From positions 1-12,582 of the forward strand of contig JAZDOR010000230.1 of the NCBI GenBank assembly GCA_043798435.1: a stretch of 12,582 bases of DNA, read 5' to 3'. This DNA is from JAGUXG01 sp043798435 (GTDB lineage Bacteria; UBA9089; UBA9088; JAGUXG01). The translations under genes and the position numbers were made by a program. Shown here in pieces: positions 6,162-12,390 of the stretch (the first letter of the stretch is position 1; the number at the start of each line of letters is the position of its first letter). The notes below the pieces were generated by a model, which saw only the letters and a list, made by a program, of their open reading frames with translations, ran no database searches and was not told the DNA's origin.

Positions 6162-8591
6162 TTACTTGAACAATATCTGCCCCTCTTTTATGCAGACCTT
6201 AATCTCGCCGCCTTTTTTGAACCTTCCCTTCAGTATCTCCTCAGAGAGCGGGTCCTCAATATGCCTCTGGATTGCACGCCTTAAGGGTCTTGCTCCATAA
6301 ACCTCATCATATCCCTTTTCTACAAAGAAACTTATAGCCTCATTTGTCAATATAAGCTTGATATTCTGTTCCTGTATCTGCTCGTTTAATTTTTCTATCA
6401 TTAGCTTGACAATCTCCTTCAGCTCATCTTTAGTGAGGGCATGAAAGACAACAGTCTCATCTATCCTGTTCAGGAACTCAGGGTTGAAGACCTTCTTCAA
6501 TTCAGACAAAACCCTCTCCTTCATATCCTCATACTTTCTTTCTGTACCCCCAGGTCTAAACCCTAACTCCTTCTTGCCTGTTATCTCCTTTGCCCCAATG
6601 TTTGAGGTCATAATGACGACTGTATTTCTGAAATCAACTGTATGCCCAAGGTTGTCTGTGAGATGGCCATCCTCAAATATCTGTAGCAGGATATTGAAGA
6701 CATCCGGATGAGCCTTCTCTATCTCATCTAAAAGCACCACTGAATATGGCTTTCTCCTCACCTTCTCAGTCAGCTCTCCACCCTCTTCATAGCCTATATA
6801 ACCAGGGGGTGCACCTGTCAGCCTTGAGACAGTAAACTTCTCCATAAACTCAGACATATCTATCTGGATGAGGGCATCCTCATCATCAAAGAGAAACTCG
6901 GCTAAGGTCTTTGCCAGCTCTGTTTTTCCAACACCTGTTGGGCCAAGAAAGATGAATGAGCCCATTGGCCTCTTTATATCCTTCAGCCCTGTCCTTGCCC
7001 GTCGTATAGCCCGTGATAAGGAGGATATAGCTTCATCCTGGCCAATAACCCTTTCATGAAGCTCTTTTTCCATTCTGAGTAGCCTTTCAGACTCCTTTTC
7101 TACTAATTTATAGACAGGAATCCCTGACTGTTTTGATAGAAGCTCTGCTACATCCTCATCTACGACCACATTCTTTTTCTTCTCTGTGGAGGAAGCATCC
7201 CACTCAGCCTTCATTCCTTCATATTCTGCCCGCAAAGCCCTCTCTGTATCCCTCATCTGGGCAGCCTTTTCAAACTCCTGGTTGCTTATGGCCGCCTCTT
7301 TCTCTTTCGTCATCTGCTTTATCTCCTCCTCCTTCTCCTTTAGATGTGGAGGAAGGGTTGTGGTCTTGAGCCTGGCATGAGAACCAGCCTCATCAATCAA
7401 ATCTATGGCAGAGTCAGGCAGAAATCTGTCAGAGGTATATCTGTGGGCAAGCCTTGCTGCGGCAATCAGAGCAGAGTCTTCAAACTTTACCCTGTGGTGT
7501 GCCTCGTATCTGTCGCGCAAGCCTTTCAGTATCTCTATGGTCTCATCAACAGTTGGCTCATCAACCGTAACCGGTTGAAACCTCCTCTCTAAGGCAGCAT
7601 CCCTCTCCACATATTTCTTATAATCATCCATTGTTGTTGCTCCAATACACTGAAGCTCCCCTCTGGCTAATGCCGGTTTCAGGATAGCAGCGGCATCTAT
7701 GGCCCCCTCTGCTCCACCTGCTCCAATCAGGGTATGCATCTCATCAACAAAGAGAACTACATTTGGGGATGACCTGACCTCATTCATCACCCGCTTCAGC
7801 CTCTCCTCAAACTCACCCCTATACTTTGTCCCGGCAACAATGGCGGCCAGGTCAAGGCATAAAACCCTTTTTCCAGTCAATATCTCCGGGGTCTCTCCCT
7901 TCACAATCATTTGAGCTAACCCTTCCACGATAGCTGTCTTTCCCACGCCTGGCTCTCCAATTAAAACGGGATTATTCTTTGTCCTTCTGGCTAATATCTG
8001 GACAACTCTCTCTATCTCATCGCCCCTGCCAACAACAGGGTCAAGTTTATTTTCCCGAGCTAAAGCAGTGAGGTCCCTGGAAAAATGGTCAAGAACTGGA
8101 GTGGTAGTCTTTCCCTTCTTTGCCTCCTCACCCGGAACTCCAGGCACACCAGAGCCTCCTCCTAAAATACTACCAATCCCGGCCCTTGCCTTTTCAAGGG
8201 TAACACCAAATTTTATAAGGATTCTTGCTCCGATACTCTCTTCCTCCCTTATCAACCCAAGAAGCAGATGCTCTGTGCCTATGTAGTTATGTCCCATATT
8301 CCTGGCATCTTCAACAGCAAGCTCCAAAACCTTCTTTGAGTTAGGTGTAAAGGGGACATTTCCTAAGATAGCCAAAGCACCCCCAGGAGGCGCCTCCCTT
8401 TCTATCTCAAGCCTTATGGTCTCAAACTCAATGTTCATATTCCGCAAGACCTCTGCGGCGACACCCTCTCCCTCCCTGATAAGCCCAAGTAGGATATGCT
8501 CTGTTCCAAGATAATCGTGGTTCAGGTTCTTTGCCTCCTCCTGAGCAATAGCCAATATTTTCCTTGCCCTCTCTGTAAATCTTTCAAACAT
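6162..8591 (-). CDS. clpC: ATP-dependent Clp protease ATPase ClpC
   Basis: An 809-residue Hsp100 unfoldase that feeds proteins to ClpP and is usually loaded by adaptors. Two Clp-N repeats occupy about 1-140. The first AAA+ module has Walker A GEPGVGKT (212-219), Walker B VVLFVDE (278-284) and Arg336/Arg337 in the arginine-finger region. The middle domain carries a UVR motif (about 420-455, ISNQEFEKAAQMRD), which separates ClpC from ClpA and ClpB. The second AAA+ module has GPTGVGKT (550-557) and VVLLDE (618-623). The LGF loop at 676-678 is the expected ClpP-docking tripeptide. Length matches Bacillus ClpC (about 810), and the gene looks intact. GAGGTGAT (8604 to 8597), five bases before the ATG, fixes the start. 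No ctsR or mcsAB lies nearby. Its predicted leader contains a 16-unit heptamer array. Confidence 0.97.
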   Translation of the reverse strand: MFERFTERARKILAIAQEEAKNLNHDYLGTEHILLGLIREGEGVAAEVLRNMNIEFETIRLEIEREAPPGGALAILGNVPFTPNSKKVLELAVEDARNMGHNYIGTEHLLLGLIREEESIGARILIKFGVTLEKARAGIGSILGGGSGVPGVPGEEAKKGKTTTPVLDHFSRDLTALARENKLDPVVGRGDEIERVVQILARRTKNNPVLIGEPGVGKTAIVEGLAQMIVKGETPEILTGKRVLCLDLAAIVAGTKYRGEFEERLKRVMNEVRSSPNVVLFVDEMHTLIGAGGAEGAIDAAAILKPALARGELQCIGATTMDDYKKYVERDAALERRFQPVTVDEPTVDETIEILKGLRDRYEAHHRVKFEDSALIAAARLAHRYTSDRFLPDSAIDLIDEAGSHARLKTTTLPPHLKEKEEEIKQMTKEKEAAISNQEFEKAAQMRDTERALRAEYEGMKAEWDASSTEKKKNVVVDEDVAELLSKQSGIPVYKLVEKESERLLRMEKELHERVIGQDEAISSLSRAIRRARTGLKDIKRPMGSFIFLGPTGVGKTELAKTLAEFLFDDEDALIQIDMSEFMEKFTVSRLTGAPPGYIGYEEGGELTEKVRRKPYSVVLLDEIEKAHPDVFNILLQIFEDGHLTDNLGHTVDFRNTVVIMTSNIGAKEITGKKELGFRPGGTERKYEDMKERVLSELKKVFNPEFLNRIDETVVFHALTKDELKEIVKLMIEKLNEQIQEQNIKLILTNEAISFFVEKGYDEVYGARPLRRAIQRHIEDPLSEEILKGRFKKGGEIKVCIKEGQILFK

Positions 8592-8620
8592 ATTTTATCA
8601 CCTCACTTATAAATAGCCTT

Positions 8621-8648
8621 CAGCTATCAGCAGTCAGCCATCAGCTAA
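8621..8648 (+). repeat. CAGC-type heptamer run
   Basis: CAGCTAT, CAGCAGT, CAGCCAT, CAGCTAA: four 7-bp units sharing CAGC, directly left of the TACCTGA array. An inverted relative at about 8926-8948 ends a few bases before the ABC ATPase start codon. Confidence 0.6.
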
Positions 8649-8654
8649 TAAAAA

Positions 8655-8766
8655 TACCTGACACCTGACACCTGACACCTGACACCTGATACCTGATACC
8701 TGATACCTGATACCTGATACCTGATACCTGATACCTGATACCTGATACCTGATACCTGATACCTGA
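8655..8766 (+). repeat. 16-unit heptanucleotide tandem array (TACCTGA/CACCTGA)
   Basis: Reading from 8655 there is one TACCTGA, four CACCTGA, then eleven TACCTGA, 112 bp in exact 7-bp register, ending in a partial TACCTAT. The clustered T/C variant in units 2-5 suggests local duplication of units. It lies between the predicted clpC promoter and start codon, so it would be transcribed as a run of UCAGGUA/UCAGGUG in the clpC leader. Copy number is likely to be unstable. Confidence 0.95.
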
Positions 8767-8775
8767 TACCTATTT

Positions 8776-8804
8776 ATTATACCATCTTAAATGGATTAGT
8801 GCAA
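8776..8804 (-). promoter_or_regulatory. clpC promoter
   Basis: On the minus strand TGGTATAAT (8784 to 8776) is a perfect extended -10. TTGCAC (8804 to 8799) lies 17 bp upstream as a partial -35. Transcription would start near 8769, giving a leader of about 178 nt that contains the whole heptamer array. Confidence 0.6.
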
Positions 8805-8821
8805 TAATGAACTGTAAGGTA

Positions 8822-8851
8822 TTGACAGACAAGGATTGGGTTATATAAAAT
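8822..8851 (+). promoter_or_regulatory. ABC-exporter operon promoter
   Basis: A perfect -35 TTGACA (8822-8827) is followed by overlapping -10 candidates: TATAAA (8844-8849, 16-bp spacer) and TAAAAT (8846-8851, 18-bp spacer). It points right, towards the ABC ATPase, leaving a leader of roughly 100 nt made largely of CAGC-type repeat sequence. Confidence 0.6.
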
Positions 8852-8953
8852 ATCGTAAACGTTCAGCCGTCCGCTTTCAGCAATCAGCTTGAATACTTTT
8901 TGTGCCATAATGCCTTATCAAAACTGAAAGCTGGCTGCTGATAGCTTACTAAA

Positions 8954-9874
8954 ATGATTACCATTAAAGAACTTTACAAGGAGTTTGAGAATATCATCGC
9001 TACCAACAATATCAATCTTGAGATTCGCTCCGGCGAGATCTTTGGATTGGTTGGCCCAAATGGGGCAGGAAAGACAACCCTCCTGAGGATGTTGGCGGCA
9101 AATCTTACCCCTACCTCTGGCACGGCCTTCATTGATGAATATGAGATTACCAAGGACAAGGTTGAGATCCGAAAAATGACAGGATATATGCCTGATTTCT
9201 TCAATCTATATCGCGACCTTAAAATATGGGAATGCTTAGATTATTTCGCCGAAGCCCATAAAATTCCTGAAGACTCACGAAAAGACAGGATTGAGACAAT
9301 ATTAGAAACAACAGGGCTTACTGAAAAGAGGAACGCCTTTATCAAGGGGCTTTCTCGTGGAATGATCCAGAGGCTTGGGCTGGCACGGGCAATGCTTCAT
9401 AATCCAAAGATATATCTATTGGACGAACCCTTTTCTGGCATTGACCCAAGGGGCAGAGCTGAGCTAAAATCCGCCTTGATGAAGCTCCAGGCTGAAGGAA
9501 GGACCATACTCATCTCCTCTCACATTTTGCCTGAACTCTCAGACTTCTGCACCTCCATAGGGATTATGGAGAGGGGAAAGATGATCTCTTCAGGCAAAAT
9601 CTCCGAGATAGACAAGGAAACAATCGATAGAACACTGCACCTTACAGTTTTATCTGATGAGAAGGAGGCAGAGGAGATATTAAGAAAGAATGAAAGTGTC
9701 TTTATTCTGGAGCAGAAAGAGAAAGATTTTATCCTTTCTATAAAGGGCGGTCTTCCTGAGATTGCCGAGCTTAATGAGGAATTGGTCAAAAAAGGCGTCA
9801 AGGTTGTTTCGTTTACTGAGAAGAGGTCATTGGAGGAGATATACCTTTCGATATCCAAGGAGGGGGTAAGTTAA
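8954..9874 (+). CDS. ABC transporter ATP-binding protein (ABC-2 / CcmA-like)
   Basis: A 306-residue ATPase predicted to drive the membrane protein encoded next to it. Walker A is GPNGAGKT (34-41), the signature is LSRGM (133-137, in place of LSGGQ), Walker B is IYLLDE (153-158) with catalytic Glu158, the D-loop is SGIDP, and the switch His is 190 (ISSHILPEL). The Q-loop glutamine appears to be replaced: the region reads GYMPDFFNLY (77-86), with Asp at the usual Gln position, as recalled in some ABC-2 exporter ATPases. The C-terminal ~90 residues beyond the core (about 212-306) form an extra domain typical of this group. There is no clear Shine-Dalgarno; the ATG follows within five bases of a repeat tract. 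The order ATPase-permease suggests an exporter, but the substrate is not identifiable. Confidence 0.92.
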   Translation: MITIKELYKEFENIIATNNINLEIRSGEIFGLVGPNGAGKTTLLRMLAANLTPTSGTAFIDEYEITKDKVEIRKMTGYMPDFFNLYRDLKIWECLDYFAEAHKIPEDSRKDRIETILETTGLTEKRNAFIKGLSRGMIQRLGLARAMLHNPKIYLLDEPFSGIDPRGRAELKSALMKLQAEGRTILISSHILPELSDFCTSIGIMERGKMISSGKISEIDKETIDRTLHLTVLSDEKEAEEILRKNESVFILEQKEKDFILSIKGGLPEIAELNEELVKKGVKVVSFTEKRSLEEIYLSISKEGVS

Positions 9875-9908
9875 ATAACGCTTTGGCCAACTGAAGTAAA
9901 GACTAACT
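9875..9908 (+). repeat. 34-bp dispersed repeat, copy B
   Basis: Begins ATAACGCTTTGGCCAACT and ends GTAAAGACTAACT, immediately after the ATPase TAA. CTTTGGCCA begins 6 nt beyond the stop, the same offset as copy C behind the permease gene. CUUUGG/CUGAAG can form a short hairpin with loop CCAA. Confidence 0.65.
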
Positions 9909-9918
9909 GTAGAGGAGA

Positions 9919-9939
9919 GTCATTAGTCATTGGTCATTG
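9919..9939 (+). repeat. GTCATTR heptamer array before the permease start
   Basis: GTCATTA, GTCATTG, GTCATTG: three exact 7-bp units. AGGAG at 9913-9917 lies immediately before it, while the best ATG is at 9958, so the array sits between a good ribosome binding sequence and the start codon. Confidence 0.65.
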
Positions 9940-9957
9940 GTAATAGTTACAAGTCAA

Positions 9958-11337
9958 ATGAACGCTATCATAAAAAGATGCTTCTATATCAAATTTAGAC
10001 CAGGAAGGATAATCCCGATAACATGTGCCTATATCCTTCTTCTGCTTTTTATCCTCTGGACAACATGGCTTTCTGAGTATCCAAAGGATATCCCACGGAT
10101 ATTTGAAAGATGGGCACACGCTCTTCTTTTTATCCAGTATCTATTGGTCTTTATTGGAGGGCTTATTCTGCCAGCGCATGAGCTATACCAGGAAAGGATG
10201 CAGAATACCTCTATCTTCTTTACCTCTTTGCCATTAACAGCAAAAGAGAAACTGAAGGGGATGATCATTGGCGGCAATCTCACTAACATCTTGTTTCTCC
10301 TGATTACAATTCCTCTATCTGTGATAAGCGGCTTAGTTGGTGGAATCGGGCTTCATAATATTATAGCCACCCATATAATTCTTGGGCCAGGGATGTTGTT
10401 TGCCTCACTTTTAGGCTTTCTGATAACCTTAACCTCCAGCAAGAATTATAGCCCTGTCACCCTGGTCATCTTATTTATAATTATGGGGCCCTTTTCTACA
10501 TCATTTGGACCAGCCAATCCCTTTCTTTTTCTCTCTCCAATTACCTATTATCACCTCTCTTTTATTGACCAGGAAGCACTTACAGCCACCTCATTTTTTA
10601 ATGTGGTATGCGGTGCTTTTATCTACCTCTATTTTTCCTACTGGCTTAGCATTGCTTGTCTCAGAAAGCTTGAGGACGAAGAATCTTCCTTATTATCTCT
10701 TAAGCAGTCAGTCATCTTTTTCTTTCTGACTACATTCATCTTTTCTGGGTTTATGTGGGAATCTTATGCTGATAATAATAAAGAATGGGGGAAAACTGCT
10801 TTCCATCAGTTCAATCTCCTCTGGGCATTCCTGGGGTTGCTTATCGCCTCCTCCTTTGTGAAGGGGTATAAAGCCTATCTTGCCGCACTCGGCAGACCCA
10901 AAAGATTTAACATAGGTGAACACCCTTGCCTTCTTGCCATAATCTTCTGTGCCTGGCTCTTTCTTCTTTCTATCCCATCCTTCTGGATGCCGTTTAAGGG
11001 ATTGCCCTTTTTCTATCCTTTCCTTTACTTTCTGAGGCTCGGGCTATTTCTTGTCTTTTTCATAACTGTAATGGAATTCTGTGCCATCAGCCAAAAGGGT
11101 GATGGAAAAGGTATAAGCTGGGGGGTAGTGATTATAGTCTGCATAGCACCACTAATCCTCGGTGGGGTGAGCCAGAGCCCAGAGCTATTTGTATCAGCAA
11201 GCCCTCTTGAAATGGTCAAGATTGAGGATATGGGTCTGGGTTGTGTCTATGCCATTGTAGGACTGGTCATTTCCAAAATCCTCTTTTGGACAAGACGCAA
11301 AAAACTGATGGAGATTCGTAAAGGAATGCAGGAATGA
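9958..11337 (+). CDS. ABC-2-type exporter permease, 12 TM segments
   Basis: A 459-residue polytopic membrane protein partnered with the ATPase 83 bp upstream. About twelve hydrophobic segments are visible, starting with IIPITCAYILLLLFILWTTW (TM1), LLFIQYLLVFIGGLILPAHE (TM2) and NILFLLITIPLSVISGLVGG (TM3), and ending with CVYAIVGLVISKILF (TM12), after which a basic tail RRKK follows. HELYQERMQNTSIFFTSLPLTAKEKL after TM2 resembles the coupling-helix region of ABC-2 permeases, where the typical string is a short E-x-x-x-x-T pattern and SLPLT. At this length one polypeptide could be a full two-lobed permease or, with a dimeric ATPase, half of a larger one. The frame is open upstream to a TTG at 9937 (466 residues), which is disfavoured because it lies within heptamer repeats. 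Function and substrate are unknown. Confidence 0.85.
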   Translation: MNAIIKRCFYIKFRPGRIIPITCAYILLLLFILWTTWLSEYPKDIPRIFERWAHALLFIQYLLVFIGGLILPAHELYQERMQNTSIFFTSLPLTAKEKLKGMIIGGNLTNILFLLITIPLSVISGLVGGIGLHNIIATHIILGPGMLFASLLGFLITLTSSKNYSPVTLVILFIIMGPFSTSFGPANPFLFLSPITYYHLSFIDQEALTATSFFNVVCGAFIYLYFSYWLSIACLRKLEDEESSLLSLKQSVIFFFLTTFIFSGFMWESYADNNKEWGKTAFHQFNLLWAFLGLLIASSFVKGYKAYLAALGRPKRFNIGEHPCLLAIIFCAWLFLLSIPSFWMPFKGLPFFYPFLYFLRLGLFLVFFITVMEFCAISQKGDGKGISWGVVIIVCIAPLILGGVSQSPELFVSASPLEMVKIEDMGLGCVYAIVGLVISKILFWTRRKKLMEIRKGMQE

Positions 11338-11365
11338 GTAATACTTTAGCCATCTGAAGTGGGAC
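11338..11365 (+). repeat. 34-bp dispersed repeat, copy C (partial)
   Basis: GTAATACTTTAGCCATCTGAAGT follows the permease TGA directly and places CTTTAGCCA 6 nt after the stop, exactly as in copy B. It diverges after GAAGT (GGGAC instead of AAAGAC). ACTTTAG and CTGAAGT can pair as a 7-bp stem with one GU pair around the loop CCAT, so it could act as a 3' mRNA hairpin. Confidence 0.6.
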
Positions 11366-11392
11366 TTTGATAATTGAACACCAGTCACCAGA

Positions 11393-11542
11393 TTAAGCGT
11401 TCAGGTAGTATAATAAAAGGGGATATGGAGATTATGGAAGGGGATAGGGGGATAATAATAATATCTTCTATCTCCATATCCCCTATATCTTCTTATCCCC
11501 CTATCCCCTTACACTCTTTGGTGTATAGCCTGAACAGTTACA
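11393..11542. repeat. Palindromic intergenic element, copy 2 (complete)
   Basis: About 150 bp with inverted ends: TTAAGCGTTCAGG (11393-11405) on the left and CCTGAACAGTTACA (11529-11542) on the right. The left interior is purine-rich (GGGGATATGGAGAT, GGGGATAGGGGGAT) and the right interior is its pyrimidine-rich counterpart (ATCTCCATATCCCC, TATCCCCCTATCCCC). The two modules appear in the same order in each arm rather than in mirror order, so the arms can slip against each other. Copy 1 at the start of the window shares ends and interior. It lies between the exporter and the nucleotidyltransferase gene. Confidence 0.75.
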
Positions 11543-11571
11543 AATTTTTTCAAGTTCTGTGAGCACTGTCA

Positions 11572-11600
11572 TTGACAAAACGAGTTTTTGTGGTTAAACT
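11572..11600 (+). promoter_or_regulatory. Promoter for leaderless nucleotidyltransferase mRNA
   Basis: A perfect TTGACA (11572-11577) and TAAACT (11595-11600) are separated by exactly 17 bp. TAAACT abuts the ATG at 11601, and the expected start site, about 7 nt on, coincides with a second in-frame ATG at 11607. The message should therefore be leaderless, starting at or next to that ATG. No Shine-Dalgarno is present. Confidence 0.6.
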
Positions 11601-12056
11601 ATGCAAATGCTTGATTATTTAGGTGTATTCAGGGCATTTAATGAAAGGGGTATCAGGTATATCGTGGTAGGAGGCTTGGCTGTCAACCTACATGGAATTC
11701 CAAGGATGACCTACGATATAGACCTGATACTTTACTTAGAGGATGAAAATTTAAGGAGGTTTCTTGGGCTTTTAAGTGAATGGGGGTTCAAACCAGAGGT
11801 TCCAGTAGATATTATGGAGTTTGCCAATAAAGAGAAGAGGGATTCCTGGATACAGGATAAGAATATGAAGGCATTCAATCTCGTAAATCCTGACTGGGCA
11901 ATGTCAGAGATTGATGTGGTGATAAACACACCCATAGACTATAAAAAGGGTATAAGGAATGCCGATTATATTCTTTTAGACGACATCTCTCTACCAACAA
12001 TATCTATGGATGACCTTATAAAAATGAAACAGGTAACTTCCCAGGCGCCAGGATGA
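11601..12056 (+). CDS. DUF6036-like nucleotidyltransferase, C-terminus lost by frameshift
   Basis: A 151-residue nucleotidyltransferase-fold protein of the kind found in toxin-antitoxin and abortive-infection modules. The active site is VVGGLAVNLHGIPRMTYDIDL: Gly24-Gly25, Arg35-x-Thr37, Asp39-Ile-Asp41, with a third acid at Asp105 in SEIDVVI. The frame ends abruptly in VTSQAPG. Removing one C from the CCC at 12040-12042 makes the sequence run on as VTSRRQDEADIRYLLEIKDA to a stop at 12114 (170 residues), which is the expected K-x-x-S-R-R-x-D-x-x-D-I family tail. The gene is therefore recently broken, programmed to shift, or misread in sequencing. The core active site lies before the break. The second ATG (11607) may be the real start if the mRNA is leaderless. 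Substrate is unknown. Confidence 0.85.
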   Translation: MQMLDYLGVFRAFNERGIRYIVVGGLAVNLHGIPRMTYDIDLILYLEDENLRRFLGLLSEWGFKPEVPVDIMEFANKEKRDSWIQDKNMKAFNLVNPDWAMSEIDVVINTPIDYKKGIRNADYILLDDISLPTISMDDLIKMKQVTSQAPG

Positions 12057-12114
12057 AGCAGATATCAGGTATCTCTTGGAGATAAAAGATGCAAAAGGCA
12101 GAGAAGGGATTTGA
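12040..12114 (+). pseudogene. Frame-shifted C-terminal tail of the nucleotidyltransferase
   Basis: In the +1 frame from 12043 the codons read RRQDEADIRYLLEIKDAKGREGI and stop at 12112-12114. This segment completes the nucleotidyltransferase domain and has no start codon of its own, so it is the displaced end of the upstream gene. The restored stop overlaps the next gene's ATG (12089) by 26 bp, which matches a tightly coupled two-gene unit. Confidence 0.75.
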
Positions 12115-12265
12115 CTACTATCTAACTAAAGAGAGAATACAGTCCTTTAAGGAAAAGCCACCTAAGTTGCGGCTTGCCTGGCTGTACTTTGGCAATTTAC
12201 TACGAAAGCAATACCCTGAAAGGATTATCAAATTACAGGATGAATTGAGGATGAAAAAGAAATGA
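12089..12265 (+). CDS. 58-residue partner of the nucleotidyltransferase
   Basis: A short basic, helix-prone protein: MQKAEKGFDYYLTKERIQSF, then KEKPPKLRLAWLYFGNLLRK and QYPERIIKLQDELRMKKK. The pattern K-x-x-P-x-x-L-R-L-x-W-L-x-x-x-N, then a second amphipathic helix, recalls small proteins encoded beside stand-alone nucleotidyltransferases in many uncultured bacteria (from memory, not searched). GGAG at 12078-12081, seven bases before the ATG, is a good ribosome site. The gene overlaps the restored end of the nucleotidyltransferase by 26 bp, so the two form one transcription unit. By analogy with MntA/HepT it could be the partner of the enzyme in a toxin-antitoxin pair, but it has no HEPN R-x4-6-H motif and its role is unknown. 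Confidence 0.65.
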   Translation: MQKAEKGFDYYLTKERIQSFKEKPPKLRLAWLYFGNLLRKQYPERIIKLQDELRMKKK

Positions 12266-12336
12266 ATATATGTGAATATACTACTTAAAAGGAGGTGATG
12301 TGTAGGCAACGAACATAAAAGGTAGGGAGGAATTCC

Positions 12337-12390
12337 ATGTTTTCACCGAAAGGTGTGAAGATAAAAGCTGATAGCTATTTTAGAAGGTAA
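12337..12390 (+). CDS. Possible 17-residue micro-ORF
   Basis: Reads MFSPKGVKIKADSYFRR. AGGGAGG (12324-12330), six bases before the ATG, is a strong ribosome binding sequence, which is the only reason to list it. It overlaps a GAAA-capped hairpin and ends six bases before the next micro-ORF. It could be a leader peptide or simply chance. Confidence 0.25.
   Translation: MFSPKGVKIKADSYFRR

Larger units (their letters stand above)
8592..8953. other. Divergent clpC / ABC-exporter regulatory spacer
   Basis: These 362 bp hold, left to right: the clpC ribosome site; a CAGCNAT-type heptamer run (8621-8648); the 16-unit TACCTGA array (8655-8766); a leftward promoter for clpC (8776-8804); a rightward promoter for the ABC operon (8822-8851); a TGAACGTTTAC motif on the minus strand (8855-8865); and two more CAGC-rich heptamer tracts (about 8863-8891 and 8926-8948). 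The last is an inverted near-copy of the first: AGCTATCAGCAGTCAGC at 8622-8638 versus the reverse complement AGCTATCAGCAGCCAGC. Together they enclose the regulatory region. No reading frame is credible. Confidence 0.6.

Noticed and set aside
6484..8286. Several plus-strand ORFs of 60-80 codons opposite clpC
   Set aside because: They lie entirely within the intact clpC gene, have no ribosome sites or family motifs, and their composition is that of reversed clpC codons.
8655..8766. CRISPR array
   Set aside because: The units are 7 bp with no spacers; this is a simple tandem repeat.
9934..11388. Minus-strand ORFs opposite the ABC permease
   Set aside because: They are antisense to a gene with a clear 12-TM pattern and have no independent support.
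12288..12299. Fragment of reverse-complemented 16S rRNA 3' end
   Set aside because: AAAGGAGGTGAT matches the anti-Shine-Dalgarno complement only; no further 16S sequence follows, so it is a strong ribosome binding sequence or chance.
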